Source: Candidatus Bipolaricaulota bacterium
Lineage (GTDB): Bacteria; Bipolaricaulota; Bipolaricaulia; UBA7950; UBA9294
Assembly (NCBI GenBank): GCA_015485945.1
Contig: WFSM01000093.1
Coordinates: 1-10,721 of the forward strand
DNA: 10,721 nt
Reading direction: 5' to 3'
Shown: positions 1 to 8,363 of the stretch, in pieces
How the letters are laid out: every line of letters starts with the position of its first letter
Position numbering within the stretch: the stretch's first letter is position 1
Program-made: the position numbers and the translations under genes
Notes under the pieces: generated by a model
Told to the model about the DNA's origin: nothing
Databases searched by the model: none
The model's input: the letters and a program-made list of their open reading frames with translations, nothing else

Positions 1-1356
1 CTTTGCCATTATAAAGTCGGTAGTACCGATGGCGTGTCCCTGGAGATGGATAAGTGGAAGAAGGTTCTGGAACGAATGGGGCACACAGTTCATTTATGCG
101 GGGGTGATCTAGGAACAGGCGGCGGGCGCTTGATCCCGGAACTCTACCACCACCGCGCCGACGCCGTGCGGATGGCGCAGAACACGTTCCACACATTGCA
201 GGACTATTCGGGCGGGGCTGCATTGGAGCACGATGTCGCCGCTCACGCACAGGTAATCGAGGATAAACTGCGGGAGTTCATTGCGGATGAAGCGATCGAT
301 CTGCTCATTCCGAACAACATCTGGTCAATCGGGGCAAACCCAGCGGCGGCGATTGCGTTTGCCCGTGTCGTAAAAGCGGTGAGAATTCCGGCAGTCGGCC
401 ACCATCATGACTTCTGGTGGGAGTCATTCCGCGAAATGCGTCCCACCTGTCCGGAGGCGGCGCGGATCGCTGACGGATACCTCCCGCCAACTGGTCCAGG
501 GATCGAACATGCGGTGATAAACAGCTTCGCCCGGGACGAACTACGCAATCGGCGTGGCGTCACAGCAACGATTGTTCCCAATGTGTTCGACTTTTCCGGC
601 TTGGATTGGCGAATCGATGAGTACAACCGAGATTTTCGTGCCGAGATCGGAGTGGAAGAGAATGACATCCTCATCCTGCAGGCGACGCGAATCGTCCCGC
701 GCAAGGGGATCGAGCTGGCGATCGATCTGGTAGCCGCCCTCAACCGGCCGGAATCCCGAATGGCGCTTGCCACACGCGGCCTGCACAACGGAAGACCGTT
801 TGGCAATGGGAATCGCATCGTGCTCGTCCTTGCCGGCTACTCCGAAGATCCGGCGGAGGAATACCTGAATCGGCTTAAGAAAAAGGCAGTGCGGGCAGGG
901 GTAGAGCTCCTCGTTATTTCCGACCGGGTTCGGTCACGGCGGGGCAAGACTGAGGATGGAAGAAAGGTCTATTCCCTGTGGGATTGCTACGCCTTCGCCG
1001 ATCTTATCACCTATCCTTCCTTGTATGAAGGCTGGGGCAACCAGTTTCTCGAGGCGGTGTTCGCTCGCGTCCCGATCGTGATTTTTGAGTATCCGGTGTA
1101 CAAAGCGGACATAAAAGACAATGGGTTTGCAGTCATTTCTCTCGGAGACAAGCTTGCAGACAAGGACGAGCTCGGGCTGGTGCGTCTCCCAGCAGAGGGG
1201 ATCTCCCGCGCTGCGAACGAAACGATCACGGTTCTCACCGATCCCAGGGAGCGCGCGCGAATGGTGGACCGCAACTTCGAATTGGGGAAGCGTCACTACA
1301 GCCTGGAAAGCTTGGAAGGATATCTGAAGGAGATCCTCGCCCGTGTGCGCAAATAG
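1..1356 (+). CDS. GT4-type (GT-B fold) glycosyltransferase, 5' partial
   Basis: This is a retaining GT-B glycosyltransferase that probably transfers a sugar from a nucleotide-sugar donor in the cytoplasm. Although a GTG lies at 34, the frame is open to base 1, and the codons before it read CHYKVGSTDG, the glycine-rich N-terminal loop usual for this family. The true start is therefore outside the window, and probably only a handful of residues are missing; 451 codons are visible. The N-terminal domain holds a histidine-rich HHHDFWW segment (codons near 400-425). The C-terminal Rossmann domain begins around ATRIVPRKG (near 686-712), with basic residues expected to bind the donor phosphates. The EX7E motif is YEGWGNQFLE, with its glutamates at 1027 and 1051. 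The gene overlaps the next by 14 bp, so the two are probably translated together. Acceptor and donor are not visible. GT4 enzymes are known in mannosylglucosylglycerate synthesis (MggA), which would fit the neighbours, but that assignment is inference. Confidence 0.9.
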   Translation, partial: LCHYKVGSTDGVSLEMDKWKKVLERMGHTVHLCGGDLGTGGGRLIPELYHHRADAVRMAQNTFHTLQDYSGGAALEHDVAAHAQVIEDKLREFIADEAIDLLIPNNIWSIGANPAAAIAFARVVKAVRIPAVGHHHDFWWESFREMRPTCPEAARIADGYLPPTGPGIEHAVINSFARDELRNRRGVTATIVPNVFDFSGLDWRIDEYNRDFRAEIGVEENDILILQATRIVPRKGIELAIDLVAALNRPESRMALATRGLHNGRPFGNGNRIVLVLAGYSEDPAEEYLNRLKKKAVRAGVELLVISDRVRSRRGKTEDGRKVYSLWDCYAFADLITYPSLYEGWGNQFLEAVFARVPIVIFEYPVYKADIKDNGFAVISLGDKLADKDELGLVRLPAEGISRAANETITVLTDPRERARMVDRNFELGKRHYSLESLEGYLKEILARVRK

Positions 1357-3886
1357 CAAGGTCGACGTCTTCTTTGTCTCTCACACCCATTGGGATCGCG
1401 AGTGGCATCGGCCGTTCCAGGTGTTCCGGCTCCAGTTGGTGCGGCTAATCGACCGCTTGATCCGGATCATGGGTTCCGACTCCGCATTTCGGCATTTTTA
1501 TCTCGACGGGCAGACGGTCCTGCTTGAGGACTATCTCGAGATGCGGCCGGAACAGGAGGATGATTTGCGGCGACTGATCCGTACCGGGCGTATCGCGGTC
1601 GGGCCGTGGTACGTTCTCCCGGATGAATTTCTCGTCAGTGGTGAGTCCCTCATCCGCGATCTTCAATTTGGAATAAGGATCGCGGCTCGGTTTGGGCGTA
1701 TGGCGCAGGTCGGCTATTTTCCCGACCAGTTTGGCCACATCTCCCAGATGCCCCAAATCCTGCGGGGGTTCGGGATTGAAACTGCAGTAGTATGGCGGGG
1801 GCTTGAATACGAGAGAACTATTCACAACGAGTTTATCTGGAGAGGGCCGGATGGCAGCGGCGTCCTTGGAGTTCACCTACCCCCCCGTGGCTACGGCGGA
1901 TTGATTGAGCTGTCCACCGATCCGGCGCGTGGTCGGGAACAGGTAGGGCACGCACTGGAGTTCCTCGTGCCGCGCGCGACGAGTGGATGCGTCCTTCTGA
2001 TGAACGGGGACGATCATGTCTTTCCCGATCCCGGAATCCCGGAGTTCATCACTGCGGCAAACCAGCAGTTCGCAAGTGTCCACATCGTACAGGGATCACT
2101 CGAGGAGTTCTTCGCTGCGGTCCGGGTGGATCGGTCCCAGCTCACCGTAATCGCGGGAGAGCTAAATTCCCCTAAAGACACCCGCGTCCTGCAAAGCGTG
2201 TACTCGAGTCGGATGCCGATTAAACGAATGAACCGGGGGTGTGAGGACGAGCTCGTTGGCTGGGCCGAGCCGACCTCCGCGTTCATGGCCCTGCTCGGGT
2301 ATCTTCCACCCCACGGAGAACTGCGGACGGCCTGGAAGTGGCTCCTGCGCAATCACCCCCACGACAGCATCGGAGGATGCAGCATCGACGCCGTCCACCG
2401 GGAAATGAAGACGCGGTTCGCGTGGAGCGAACAGATCGCACGCGGGGTGAGTGCGGATAACCTGGCGACCATCGCTGCTGCCGTCGAAGCGCCCGGAGAT
2501 ACTGGGGTAATCGCGTTCAACCCTACCAACTTCCCCGGAGCGCAGGTAGTGGAGGCGGATCTTCCTACTCCGCTCCCGGCCGGCCCGGTACATGGAGTAG
2601 GCCCGAACGGAGAGGAGGTCCCGGTTGAGCTCATCTCCCCGCACCGTGTCCGCCTCATCGCCGCTGACCTGCCGGCGTTTGGCTACGCCGCCTATCAGAT
2701 CGCGCCCGGCGGAGGCCCGATGATCGCGGATAAACTAGTGGGAGACGAGAATGCGATCGAAAATACTTACTATCGCGTAGAGATGGCCGCGGACGGTACG
2801 ATCACGATCCGTGACAAGGAGACCGGGGAAGTCTATCCCGGCGGGCTCCGGTTTGAGGACCGCGGCGACCGGGGGGACGAGTACACGTTTGATCCGATCC
2901 CGGGAGAGGCTCCGATCCTGTCAATTTCGAGTGCGGTGGCCGACGTCGCCGTCACACCGCTACAGGCTGTGTTGGTGATGCGAAGCACGATCGAGATTCC
3001 AGCGGAAATATCCGCGGATCGTGATTCCCGCTCTCCCACCCGAATACAGCATGAGATCGAGACCGCGATCTCCCTCCATCCGAGCACGCGGCGGATTGAC
3101 TTTCGGATCCGGTTCGTGAACCGGGCCAAGGACCATCGCCTGCGGGCGTTGTTTCCGACCGGGATCCACGCGGACGTCAACCGGGCGGAGGAGCATTTCG
3201 ACCTGGTGGAACGGCCGATTCGTGTTCCGGACGGGAGCGGTTGGTCCGAAGCCCCGTACCCGACCAAGCACCTCGATCGCTTCGTGTACCTGGCCGACGA
3301 AGACCGCGGGTTCGCCGTCCTGTCTGGCGGAGTGACTGAGTACGAGGTCATCGACGATCAGGCGCGCACGCTCGCCCTCACCTTGGTTCGTAGCGTGGGG
3401 TGGCTTGCCCGTCGCGACCTTGTGCGGCGCGTTGACCGGGCCGGGCCGAGCATTGCCACTCCGGAGGCGCAGTGCCTCGGCCCGCATGAGACTGCATTCG
3501 CCATTACTACCACCATCGACCTTCCCGAGCTTCTTCGCCAATCCGCCTTGTTCTCCTTCCCGGCGCGGGCGGTCCCGGCGCCCAGCGGTAGGAAACTCCC
3601 ACCACAGGGGAGCCTCATTGAGGTATCCCCAAAGTCGCTGGCCGTAACCGCGGTTAAGCCGGGTGAAGACGCTGAGATCATCGTGGTCCGGGTGGTAAAT
3701 CTCGCCCCAATCCCGGCGCAAGGAAGACTACAGGCCGGATTTCCGCTCGGTCGTGCCGTGCGCCTGAATCTGAACGAGGAGATCGTGGGGGTCCTCGCCA
3801 CTGACGGGGATAAGGTCGAATTTCCCATCGCGGGCAAGGAGATCGTGACCATCGGGCTCTCTCGCAAGGAGGAGCAGCATGGTTGA
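1343..3886 (+). CDS. GH38 alpha-mannosidase, MngB (mannosylglycerate hydrolase)-like
   Basis: This is a zinc-dependent retaining alpha-mannosidase of 847 aa, close to the length of E. coli MngB (about 877 aa), which splits 2-O-mannosyl-glycerate into mannose and glycerate. Landmarks in order: HTHWDREW (zinc ligands H16 and D18), GYFPDQFGH (D128 as nucleophile and zinc ligand), NGDDH (D224 as candidate acid/base), and NHPHDSIGG (H340/D341, zinc site) ending the catalytic half. Beta-sandwich domains follow. The stretch around residues 475-515 (YYRVEM, then IRDKETG, then GDRGDEY) matches the corresponding region of MngB as I recall it. There is no signal peptide, so it is cytoplasmic. The GTG start at 1343 is preceded by AAGGAG at 1327-1332 with a 10-nt gap. 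The end overlaps gene 3 by 8 bp. The family is certain. The substrate is inferred from MngB resemblance plus the glycerate kinase and glycosylglycerate-synthase-like genes nearby; activity on other alpha-mannosides is possible. Confidence 0.93.
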   Translation: MCANSKVDVFFVSHTHWDREWHRPFQVFRLQLVRLIDRLIRIMGSDSAFRHFYLDGQTVLLEDYLEMRPEQEDDLRRLIRTGRIAVGPWYVLPDEFLVSGESLIRDLQFGIRIAARFGRMAQVGYFPDQFGHISQMPQILRGFGIETAVVWRGLEYERTIHNEFIWRGPDGSGVLGVHLPPRGYGGLIELSTDPARGREQVGHALEFLVPRATSGCVLLMNGDDHVFPDPGIPEFITAANQQFASVHIVQGSLEEFFAAVRVDRSQLTVIAGELNSPKDTRVLQSVYSSRMPIKRMNRGCEDELVGWAEPTSAFMALLGYLPPHGELRTAWKWLLRNHPHDSIGGCSIDAVHREMKTRFAWSEQIARGVSADNLATIAAAVEAPGDTGVIAFNPTNFPGAQVVEADLPTPLPAGPVHGVGPNGEEVPVELISPHRVRLIAADLPAFGYAAYQIAPGGGPMIADKLVGDENAIENTYYRVEMAADGTITIRDKETGEVYPGGLRFEDRGDRGDEYTFDPIPGEAPILSISSAVADVAVTPLQAVLVMRSTIEIPAEISADRDSRSPTRIQHEIETAISLHPSTRRIDFRIRFVNRAKDHRLRALFPTGIHADVNRAEEHFDLVERPIRVPDGSGWSEAPYPTKHLDRFVYLADEDRGFAVLSGGVTEYEVIDDQARTLALTLVRSVGWLARRDLVRRVDRAGPSIATPEAQCLGPHETAFAITTTIDLPELLRQSALFSFPARAVPAPSGRKLPPQGSLIEVSPKSLAVTAVKPGEDAEIIVVRVVNLAPIPAQGRLQAGFPLGRAVRLNLNEEIVGVLATDGDKVEFPIAGKEIVTIGLSRKEEQHG

Positions 3887-6059
3887 TCCGGTGGAGGTAC
3901 GGCTGACCACTGCGGGGTTGACCGTCGCGCGGGGGGGGGATACCTGGATTCGGGGGATGGGGATCGAGTTCCCCTACGCCGGGACGGACCGCTCGTCGTT
4001 CGCCGGCGGGTTCGAGCTCGTGGATTCCCGCTCCGTGGCGGGGCGCGACGGGAAAGGAGAATACACCGGTTACGCCCTCACCTACGCCGCTGATGGTAGG
4101 CCGCTCGTCTCCCTCACCGCCCGTGCCTACCCCAACCAGGATTTGGTGTGGGTGGAGGCGCGGGCCCTCGTTCCCCTCACCGGGATCAAGACGGCCGACA
4201 GCTTCCTCCGCATCACGTTCAACGCCCCGGTCCTCCGGCTGGCGGACGGCGGGTTCCTCCTGTACACGTGGGGACTCTCCGACTCCGGAGCGGAATGGCC
4301 GCACGCCCTGTACGATACGGACCTCGACTCGATCTCGCGCGATCGGCCATTCTCCCCGTTCGTCCTCGTCAGGGACGGGGGGGCGATGGTCGTCTCCGCT
4401 GCGAGCCACTTCCCGGTGAGCCCGCTGCGGGCGGGGTCCGCGCGCGGGACGATCGCCCGCGGGGTGCACGGGTCGATCGATCGCATCCCACAAGGGACGG
4501 TGGTCGCCACCGTGCTCCAATTCGGGGAAGAGCCGTTCTCCGCCCTCCTGCGCTGGGGGGACCGGATTCGGGGAGGGCGCCCCCACCCGACGCCATTGGC
4601 GCACCCGGTCCTCTCCCGGCTTGGCTACTGGAACGACTACGGCGCCTACTACTCCGAGCTCCTCCACCCGATCGACGAGGGCACCCTCATCGCCCTCGGG
4701 GATTATTTCGCGCGGGAGGGGATCTCGATCGGCTACTTCGGCCTCGATCTGTGGTACCCGCACGACAGGGTCGGGTTCGCAAAGGCGTACCACGCGGATG
4801 AAGGCCGGTTCCCGTCCGGGCTCGGTCGGATCAGGGAGCGCACCAGGATCCCGTTTTTCCTTCACCTGTCCGGGTTCGATTCCGAGAACGAGTACCAGGA
4901 CGACCACCCGTTCCGGATCGGTGACGGGGCTGCCTGCCCGCGTGAGGGGCGGTTCTACTCCGAGCTCGGCCGGCGCCTCAGGAATGCCGAGGGGGCGATC
5001 GGGGTGTGGCACGATCACATCCGGGTGTATCAGGAGCGGATCCCGGAACTGCGCTCGTCTCTCACCGCGGCCGCGGAGTGGTTCGCGCTGATGGCCGCCC
5101 GCCTCGGGAAGGCCGGGCTCCCGCTGATGCTCTCCGACCCCACCGGTGGGTTCCTCCTCGCCGCGGCGGGGGCGGAGAGTGTCGTCGCCTGCCGCAGCGG
5201 GGACGACTACCTGGTGAAACAACCCGGACAGTTATCCCAGCTCGATCCGGTAGCCGCTGCCCGTTATCGCTACGTCCCGCCGCAGCGGTTCATCGTCGAC
5301 CGGTTCCTGGTCGGCTGGCTCCTATACTCACTAGGGATGCTCCCGTTCCACGACGTGTTCATCACCAACCCCGCCCACCCCGACGGGTTCGCCGAGCCGG
5401 ACGCCGAGTCCGAGGCCCTGATGCGTGCGTTGAGCGCCGGTCCGATCGGGATCGGGGATAAGCTGGGGGAGGTGGACAAGGAGATTGTCGACCGGATCGT
5501 ATTTCCCGATGGGGTACTGGCCAAGCCGGATCGCCCGGCCTGCCCGGTGTGGGATCAACTAATCCGCGACCTCGTCGTCGGAGTGACCGACAGCGTGGGC
5601 GGCACCTGGACCTACGTCGCGGTGTTTAACGTTAGCGATGCCCCCCAGGAGTACCGCCTTGCCGATATCCCGACGGAGGGGAGAGTTATCATTTCCCCGA
5701 AAAGACGAAGAATCGTGCCCGAGATGAGGGGGATCCTCCCCCCGGCCGGCGGCGACTACTACGTCCTGGCCCCGGGCTTCTCCGGGATCGCGTTCATCGG
5801 ATTCATGGATAAATTCATCACCGCTCCCACGGATCGGATTTATGCGGTAACGCCACTTCCCGCCGGTGTAGAGGTGGTCATCCATGTACCACCCGATAAT
5901 CAGTATCGATTGGGCGCATTCTCACGTGACCGATTACAGATCGCTGCTGCCGGTGCAAAAATAACAGCGCGGATGGAACACAACGGGCTGACGGTGCTTA
6001 CCGTAATTGCGACAGTTCCTGAGATAGTGCTACGGTTGGAACGGGAGGCGGGTAGATGA
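3879..6059 (+). CDS. Clan GH-D protein, GH36 / raffinose-synthase-like
   Basis: This 726-aa protein has an N-terminal beta-sandwich (about 1-230), a (beta/alpha)8-type barrel (about 245-530) and a C-terminal beta domain, the GH36 arrangement. GYWNDYGAYY (249-258) sits where the family has its first-strand GWCTWD-like motif, and GYFGLDLWYP (285-294) resembles the second-strand motif. The stretch SAGPIGIGDK (519-528) followed by VFPDGV (541-546) closely recalls the GGPIYVSD and LVLPDGS signatures of raffinose synthases. The candidate nucleophile is D379 in GVWHDH, and the candidate acid/base is D492 in LPFHDVF. The nucleophile motif lacks the usual K-x-D lysine, so the sugar specificity may not be alpha-galactose. 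There is no signal peptide. The ATG at 3879 has a strong AGGAGG (3867-3872), and the 3' end overlaps gene 4 by 4 bp (ATGA). A G9 run lies at 3931-3939. GC is high through most of the gene and falls near its 3' end. The clan is fairly sure; the reaction (hydrolase or transglycosidase) is unknown. Confidence 0.75.
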   Translation: MVDPVEVRLTTAGLTVARGGDTWIRGMGIEFPYAGTDRSSFAGGFELVDSRSVAGRDGKGEYTGYALTYAADGRPLVSLTARAYPNQDLVWVEARALVPLTGIKTADSFLRITFNAPVLRLADGGFLLYTWGLSDSGAEWPHALYDTDLDSISRDRPFSPFVLVRDGGAMVVSAASHFPVSPLRAGSARGTIARGVHGSIDRIPQGTVVATVLQFGEEPFSALLRWGDRIRGGRPHPTPLAHPVLSRLGYWNDYGAYYSELLHPIDEGTLIALGDYFAREGISIGYFGLDLWYPHDRVGFAKAYHADEGRFPSGLGRIRERTRIPFFLHLSGFDSENEYQDDHPFRIGDGAACPREGRFYSELGRRLRNAEGAIGVWHDHIRVYQERIPELRSSLTAAAEWFALMAARLGKAGLPLMLSDPTGGFLLAAAGAESVVACRSGDDYLVKQPGQLSQLDPVAAARYRYVPPQRFIVDRFLVGWLLYSLGMLPFHDVFITNPAHPDGFAEPDAESEALMRALSAGPIGIGDKLGEVDKEIVDRIVFPDGVLAKPDRPACPVWDQLIRDLVVGVTDSVGGTWTYVAVFNVSDAPQEYRLADIPTEGRVIISPKRRRIVPEMRGILPPAGGDYYVLAPGFSGIAFIGFMDKFITAPTDRIYAVTPLPAGVEVVIHVPPDNQYRLGAFSRDRLQIAAAGAKITARMEHNGLTVLTVIATVPEIVLRLEREAGR

Positions 6060-7210
6060 ATACTATCATCACCGTTCCCGCGTACTGGTCTGATCGAGGG
6101 GATAACGACAGTATCTATGACCACCCCACTCCGATCGACGAATCGTTAACCTTGCCCGCATTGCTGGAGAGCTTAATCGCTGCCGGAGTACATGTCCCTG
6201 TTGTGATCATTGCTGCTGTCACAACTTCGAAGATTGCCTCTACGGCTGTGTCCCGGCTAAATGATATTGTTGCCCCATATCGTAGTGAACTGGTGATCGC
6301 CGTTATGGGTGCGGACGATACGCGCATAGTTCATGAAAGTGCCGTTTCCCGTGGTCTCCCCGCGGGGATGGTGAGCGTTATCGGCTATGGAAACGTGCGC
6401 AATTTCCAACTCCTTCTCGGAGCAATTATTGGTGCTGAAGCGATAATCGGGCTTGACGACGATGAAACAGTGCCACTTGGATATTTGGAGCATGCACAGC
6501 GGTTTATCGGACAGCGCTATAACAATATACCGATTACGGGCGTAGTTGGGCCGTACCACGAAGATTTTCGGGGTGAACATGAAGGAATACGATCCGCCGC
6601 CAATCCACTTGTGGAACGTGGCGAATGGATTCGAGCTGGCATCGCCGCGCTGACTAATACTACAGATGAGCTTCCGGTAACGCCGATTGGGTTCGGGGGA
6701 AATATCGTGCTCCACCGTGATTTATTCATGCACGTTCCGTTTGATCCTGTAATACCGCGTGGTGAGGATGTAGATTATATCGTTACTGCCCGCATGTATG
6801 GGCACTGGTTTCACTGGGATCGTAAACTGTTCGTGTATCATCACCACCCGCTACACCGGCGCCGATCTCCATGTGAGATGTTGCGCACGGACATCGCCAG
6901 GTTCGCCTACATGAGGGAGAAGATCAGAGCCGCGATGCAGACCGGCCTTATCTTTCCGGGCGACCTTTACCCATATCCGGGACGATTCTTGATGGATGAC
7001 CTCGAAGACATTGCTGTTGCCGCGCTTGCCGAATGCTCTGACGTACATTCATCAGCACGCTTTGTTTCCAACCAGCTGGCATGGGCACGTAAGGCAGCGC
7101 CACAATTTTTCCGGTTTTGTGCTCAGTGGGACGCGTTTATGGCAACGATGAGGAACGATCCGGTGGTAGCCGGGCACTTTTCAGCAAAATTGGATCACAG
7201 TGGAGGATAA
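6056..7210 (+). CDS. GT-A fold glycosyltransferase of unassigned family (DDDE metal site)
   Basis: This 384-aa protein has a GT2-like nucleotide-sugar-binding fold. It shows an N-terminal ITVPAYW strand, GYGNVRN (110-116), the metal and nucleotide-binding IGLDDDE (D134-E137), an acceptor-side IGFGGN (211-216), RGEDVDY (E237 or D238 as a possible catalytic acid) and a histidine cluster VYHHHP (260-265) that could complete the metal site. There are no membrane segments or signal peptide, so it is a soluble cytoplasmic enzyme rather than a processive synthase. The ATG overlaps the previous stop as ATGA, with GGGAGG at 6043-6048 seven bases upstream. The gene is noticeably richer in A+T than gene 3. 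I do not recognise a characterised orthologue. It does not look like mannosyl-3-phosphoglycerate synthase (GT55). Next to gene 5 it may add a second sugar to a glycosylglycerate, but donor and acceptor are unknown. Confidence 0.8.
   Translation: MNTIITVPAYWSDRGDNDSIYDHPTPIDESLTLPALLESLIAAGVHVPVVIIAAVTTSKIASTAVSRLNDIVAPYRSELVIAVMGADDTRIVHESAVSRGLPAGMVSVIGYGNVRNFQLLLGAIIGAEAIIGLDDDETVPLGYLEHAQRFIGQRYNNIPITGVVGPYHEDFRGEHEGIRSAANPLVERGEWIRAGIAALTNTTDELPVTPIGFGGNIVLHRDLFMHVPFDPVIPRGEDVDYIVTARMYGHWFHWDRKLFVYHHHPLHRRRSPCEMLRTDIARFAYMREKIRAAMQTGLIFPGDLYPYPGRFLMDDLEDIAVAALAECSDVHSSARFVSNQLAWARKAAPQFFRFCAQWDAFMATMRNDPVVAGHFSAKLDHSGG
7202..7206 (+). promoter_or_regulatory. Shine-Dalgarno site that fixes the start of gene 5
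   Basis: GGAGG sits five bases before the ATG at 7212. A longer in-frame reading from the GTG at 7200 would place this site inside the coding sequence and would have no comparable site of its own, so the ATG is the better start. Confidence 0.8.
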
Positions 7211-7211
7211 G

Positions 7212-8363
7212 ATGAGCGATATTGATATAGCAGTCGGGATCAGCACGCGGAATTGTGCTGATACCATCGCTTCCGTTATGGCGCAAGTTGATCGTGGCCT
7301 CACGGAGTTCTTTCCGGATAAGCGCGGGCTGATTATCGTGTCGGACGGGTTTTCCGACGATGGGACACGCGCGATCGCCGAAACAACGGCGACGCGGGCG
7401 GACAAGCTTGTCGTGACAGAGGAAGGCCCTCTTGGTAAGGGAAGCGCCGTTCGCACGATATTTAAGATCGCACGGATCCGAAGTGCGGCTGCCATTGGGT
7501 TGGTCGACGGGGATCTCACCAGCATCCGCCCCGATTGGATCGCCCGGCTGGTTACCCCGATTGTAGATGGGCGTGATCTCGTTGTCCCCTATTATCTCCG
7601 CCACCGCTACGACGGGGTGATTACTAACCAGATCGCTTACCCACTGACAAACGTCCTGTTCGGGCTCGGGGTGAGACAGCCGATCGGCGGCGAGTACGGT
7701 CTATCCGCCCGTCTTATCGACCACTTGTTGGGACACCCGTTGTTCCCGGCGGAGTTCGGGATCGACATCTTTATCACCCTTGTATCGGGGGTAGAAGGAA
7801 TGGACATTGTGGAGGCGGTACTTGGAGTCAAGGAACACGAATCGACTAAACAGTACGCAGACCCGGAGACGCTCCTCGTTCCGATGTTCTACCAAGTGGT
7901 GGGCACGTTGTTCCGGCTAATTGTGCACTACCGCGATTACATTCGAAAAGTTGACGGAATCCGTCCTGTTCCCCGACTCGGCGATCCCCCCAACGTTCAT
8001 CCCGCACCTCTAACGGTGGACAAGGAAGGAGTGTACGCACAGTTTCACGCCAAGTACGACGAGCTCGTGCGGGGAAAAGCTGCGTTCCTGGCGGAGCTTG
8101 CGGCGAAACTCGATCAGGTGTACGCACTCCCACTTACCGAGTTCTCATTCCCGCTTGATTTGTGGGTGCAAGCGGTGTACCGAGCGATTAACGCGTTCGC
8201 ACACGATGAAGACTTGAAAATCCTCGATGCATTGCGGGTGCTGTGGCAGGGACGGTTCTTAAGCCTGGTGCGGGAGACAGAGCGAATGAGTGACAAGGAA
8301 GCCGAGCGCTATATTCAGGAACAGCTTGCGGTATTTATTGCATACCGGGAAATGCTTGCTTGA
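7212..8363 (+). CDS. Glycosylglycerate synthase-like GT-A glycosyltransferase (GT78/GT81 type)
   Basis: This 383-aa enzyme most likely transfers glucose or mannose from a nucleotide donor to glycerate or 3-phosphoglycerate. The N-terminal AVGISTRN strand and VSDGFSDDGT (43-52) form the nucleotide site, and PLGKGSA (73-79) is the loop seen in glucosyl-3-phosphoglycerate synthases. VDGDLTSIRPDWI (98-110) matches the DADITSFGPDWI of Rhodothermus mannosylglycerate synthase, with D99 and D101 as the DxD metal ligands. QPIGGEYGLS (156-165), FGIDIF (182-187) and a late KEH histidine (H209) also parallel that enzyme, in which a histidine completes the metal site. The C-terminal helical half holds a YRDYIRK stretch. 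There is no signal peptide. It starts one base after the previous stop. Mannosylglycerate synthase, glucosylglycerate synthase and glucosyl-3-phosphoglycerate synthase cannot be told apart here. The absence of a visible phosphatase and the presence of a glycerate kinase lean slightly towards free glycerate, which is inference. Confidence 0.82.
   Translation: MSDIDIAVGISTRNCADTIASVMAQVDRGLTEFFPDKRGLIIVSDGFSDDGTRAIAETTATRADKLVVTEEGPLGKGSAVRTIFKIARIRSAAAIGLVDGDLTSIRPDWIARLVTPIVDGRDLVVPYYLRHRYDGVITNQIAYPLTNVLFGLGVRQPIGGEYGLSARLIDHLLGHPLFPAEFGIDIFITLVSGVEGMDIVEAVLGVKEHESTKQYADPETLLVPMFYQVVGTLFRLIVHYRDYIRKVDGIRPVPRLGDPPNVHPAPLTVDKEGVYAQFHAKYDELVRGKAAFLAELAAKLDQVYALPLTEFSFPLDLWVQAVYRAINAFAHDEDLKILDALRVLWQGRFLSLVRETERMSDKEAERYIQEQLAVFIAYREMLA

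Noticed and set aside
34..1356. GTG at 34 as the start of the first glycosyltransferase
   Set aside because: The frame is open to the left edge and the preceding codons encode a conserved N-terminal motif, so the gene is 5' partial.
4148..4801. 217-codon forward frame inside the GH-D gene
   Set aside because: Its low-complexity R/P/G-rich translation is typical of an out-of-frame shadow, and the GH-D frame is continuous through it, so no frameshift is needed.
3678..5222. Long 514-codon open frame on the minus strand
   Set aside because: It lies opposite the GH38 and GH-D genes in very GC-rich sequence, is rich in R, P, G and E with no recognisable domain, and is explained by the codon bias of the forward genes.
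6056..7210. Mannosyl-3-phosphoglycerate synthase (GT55)
   Set aside because: The N-terminus and motif spacing do not resemble that family as I know it, and no partner phosphatase is visible in the window.
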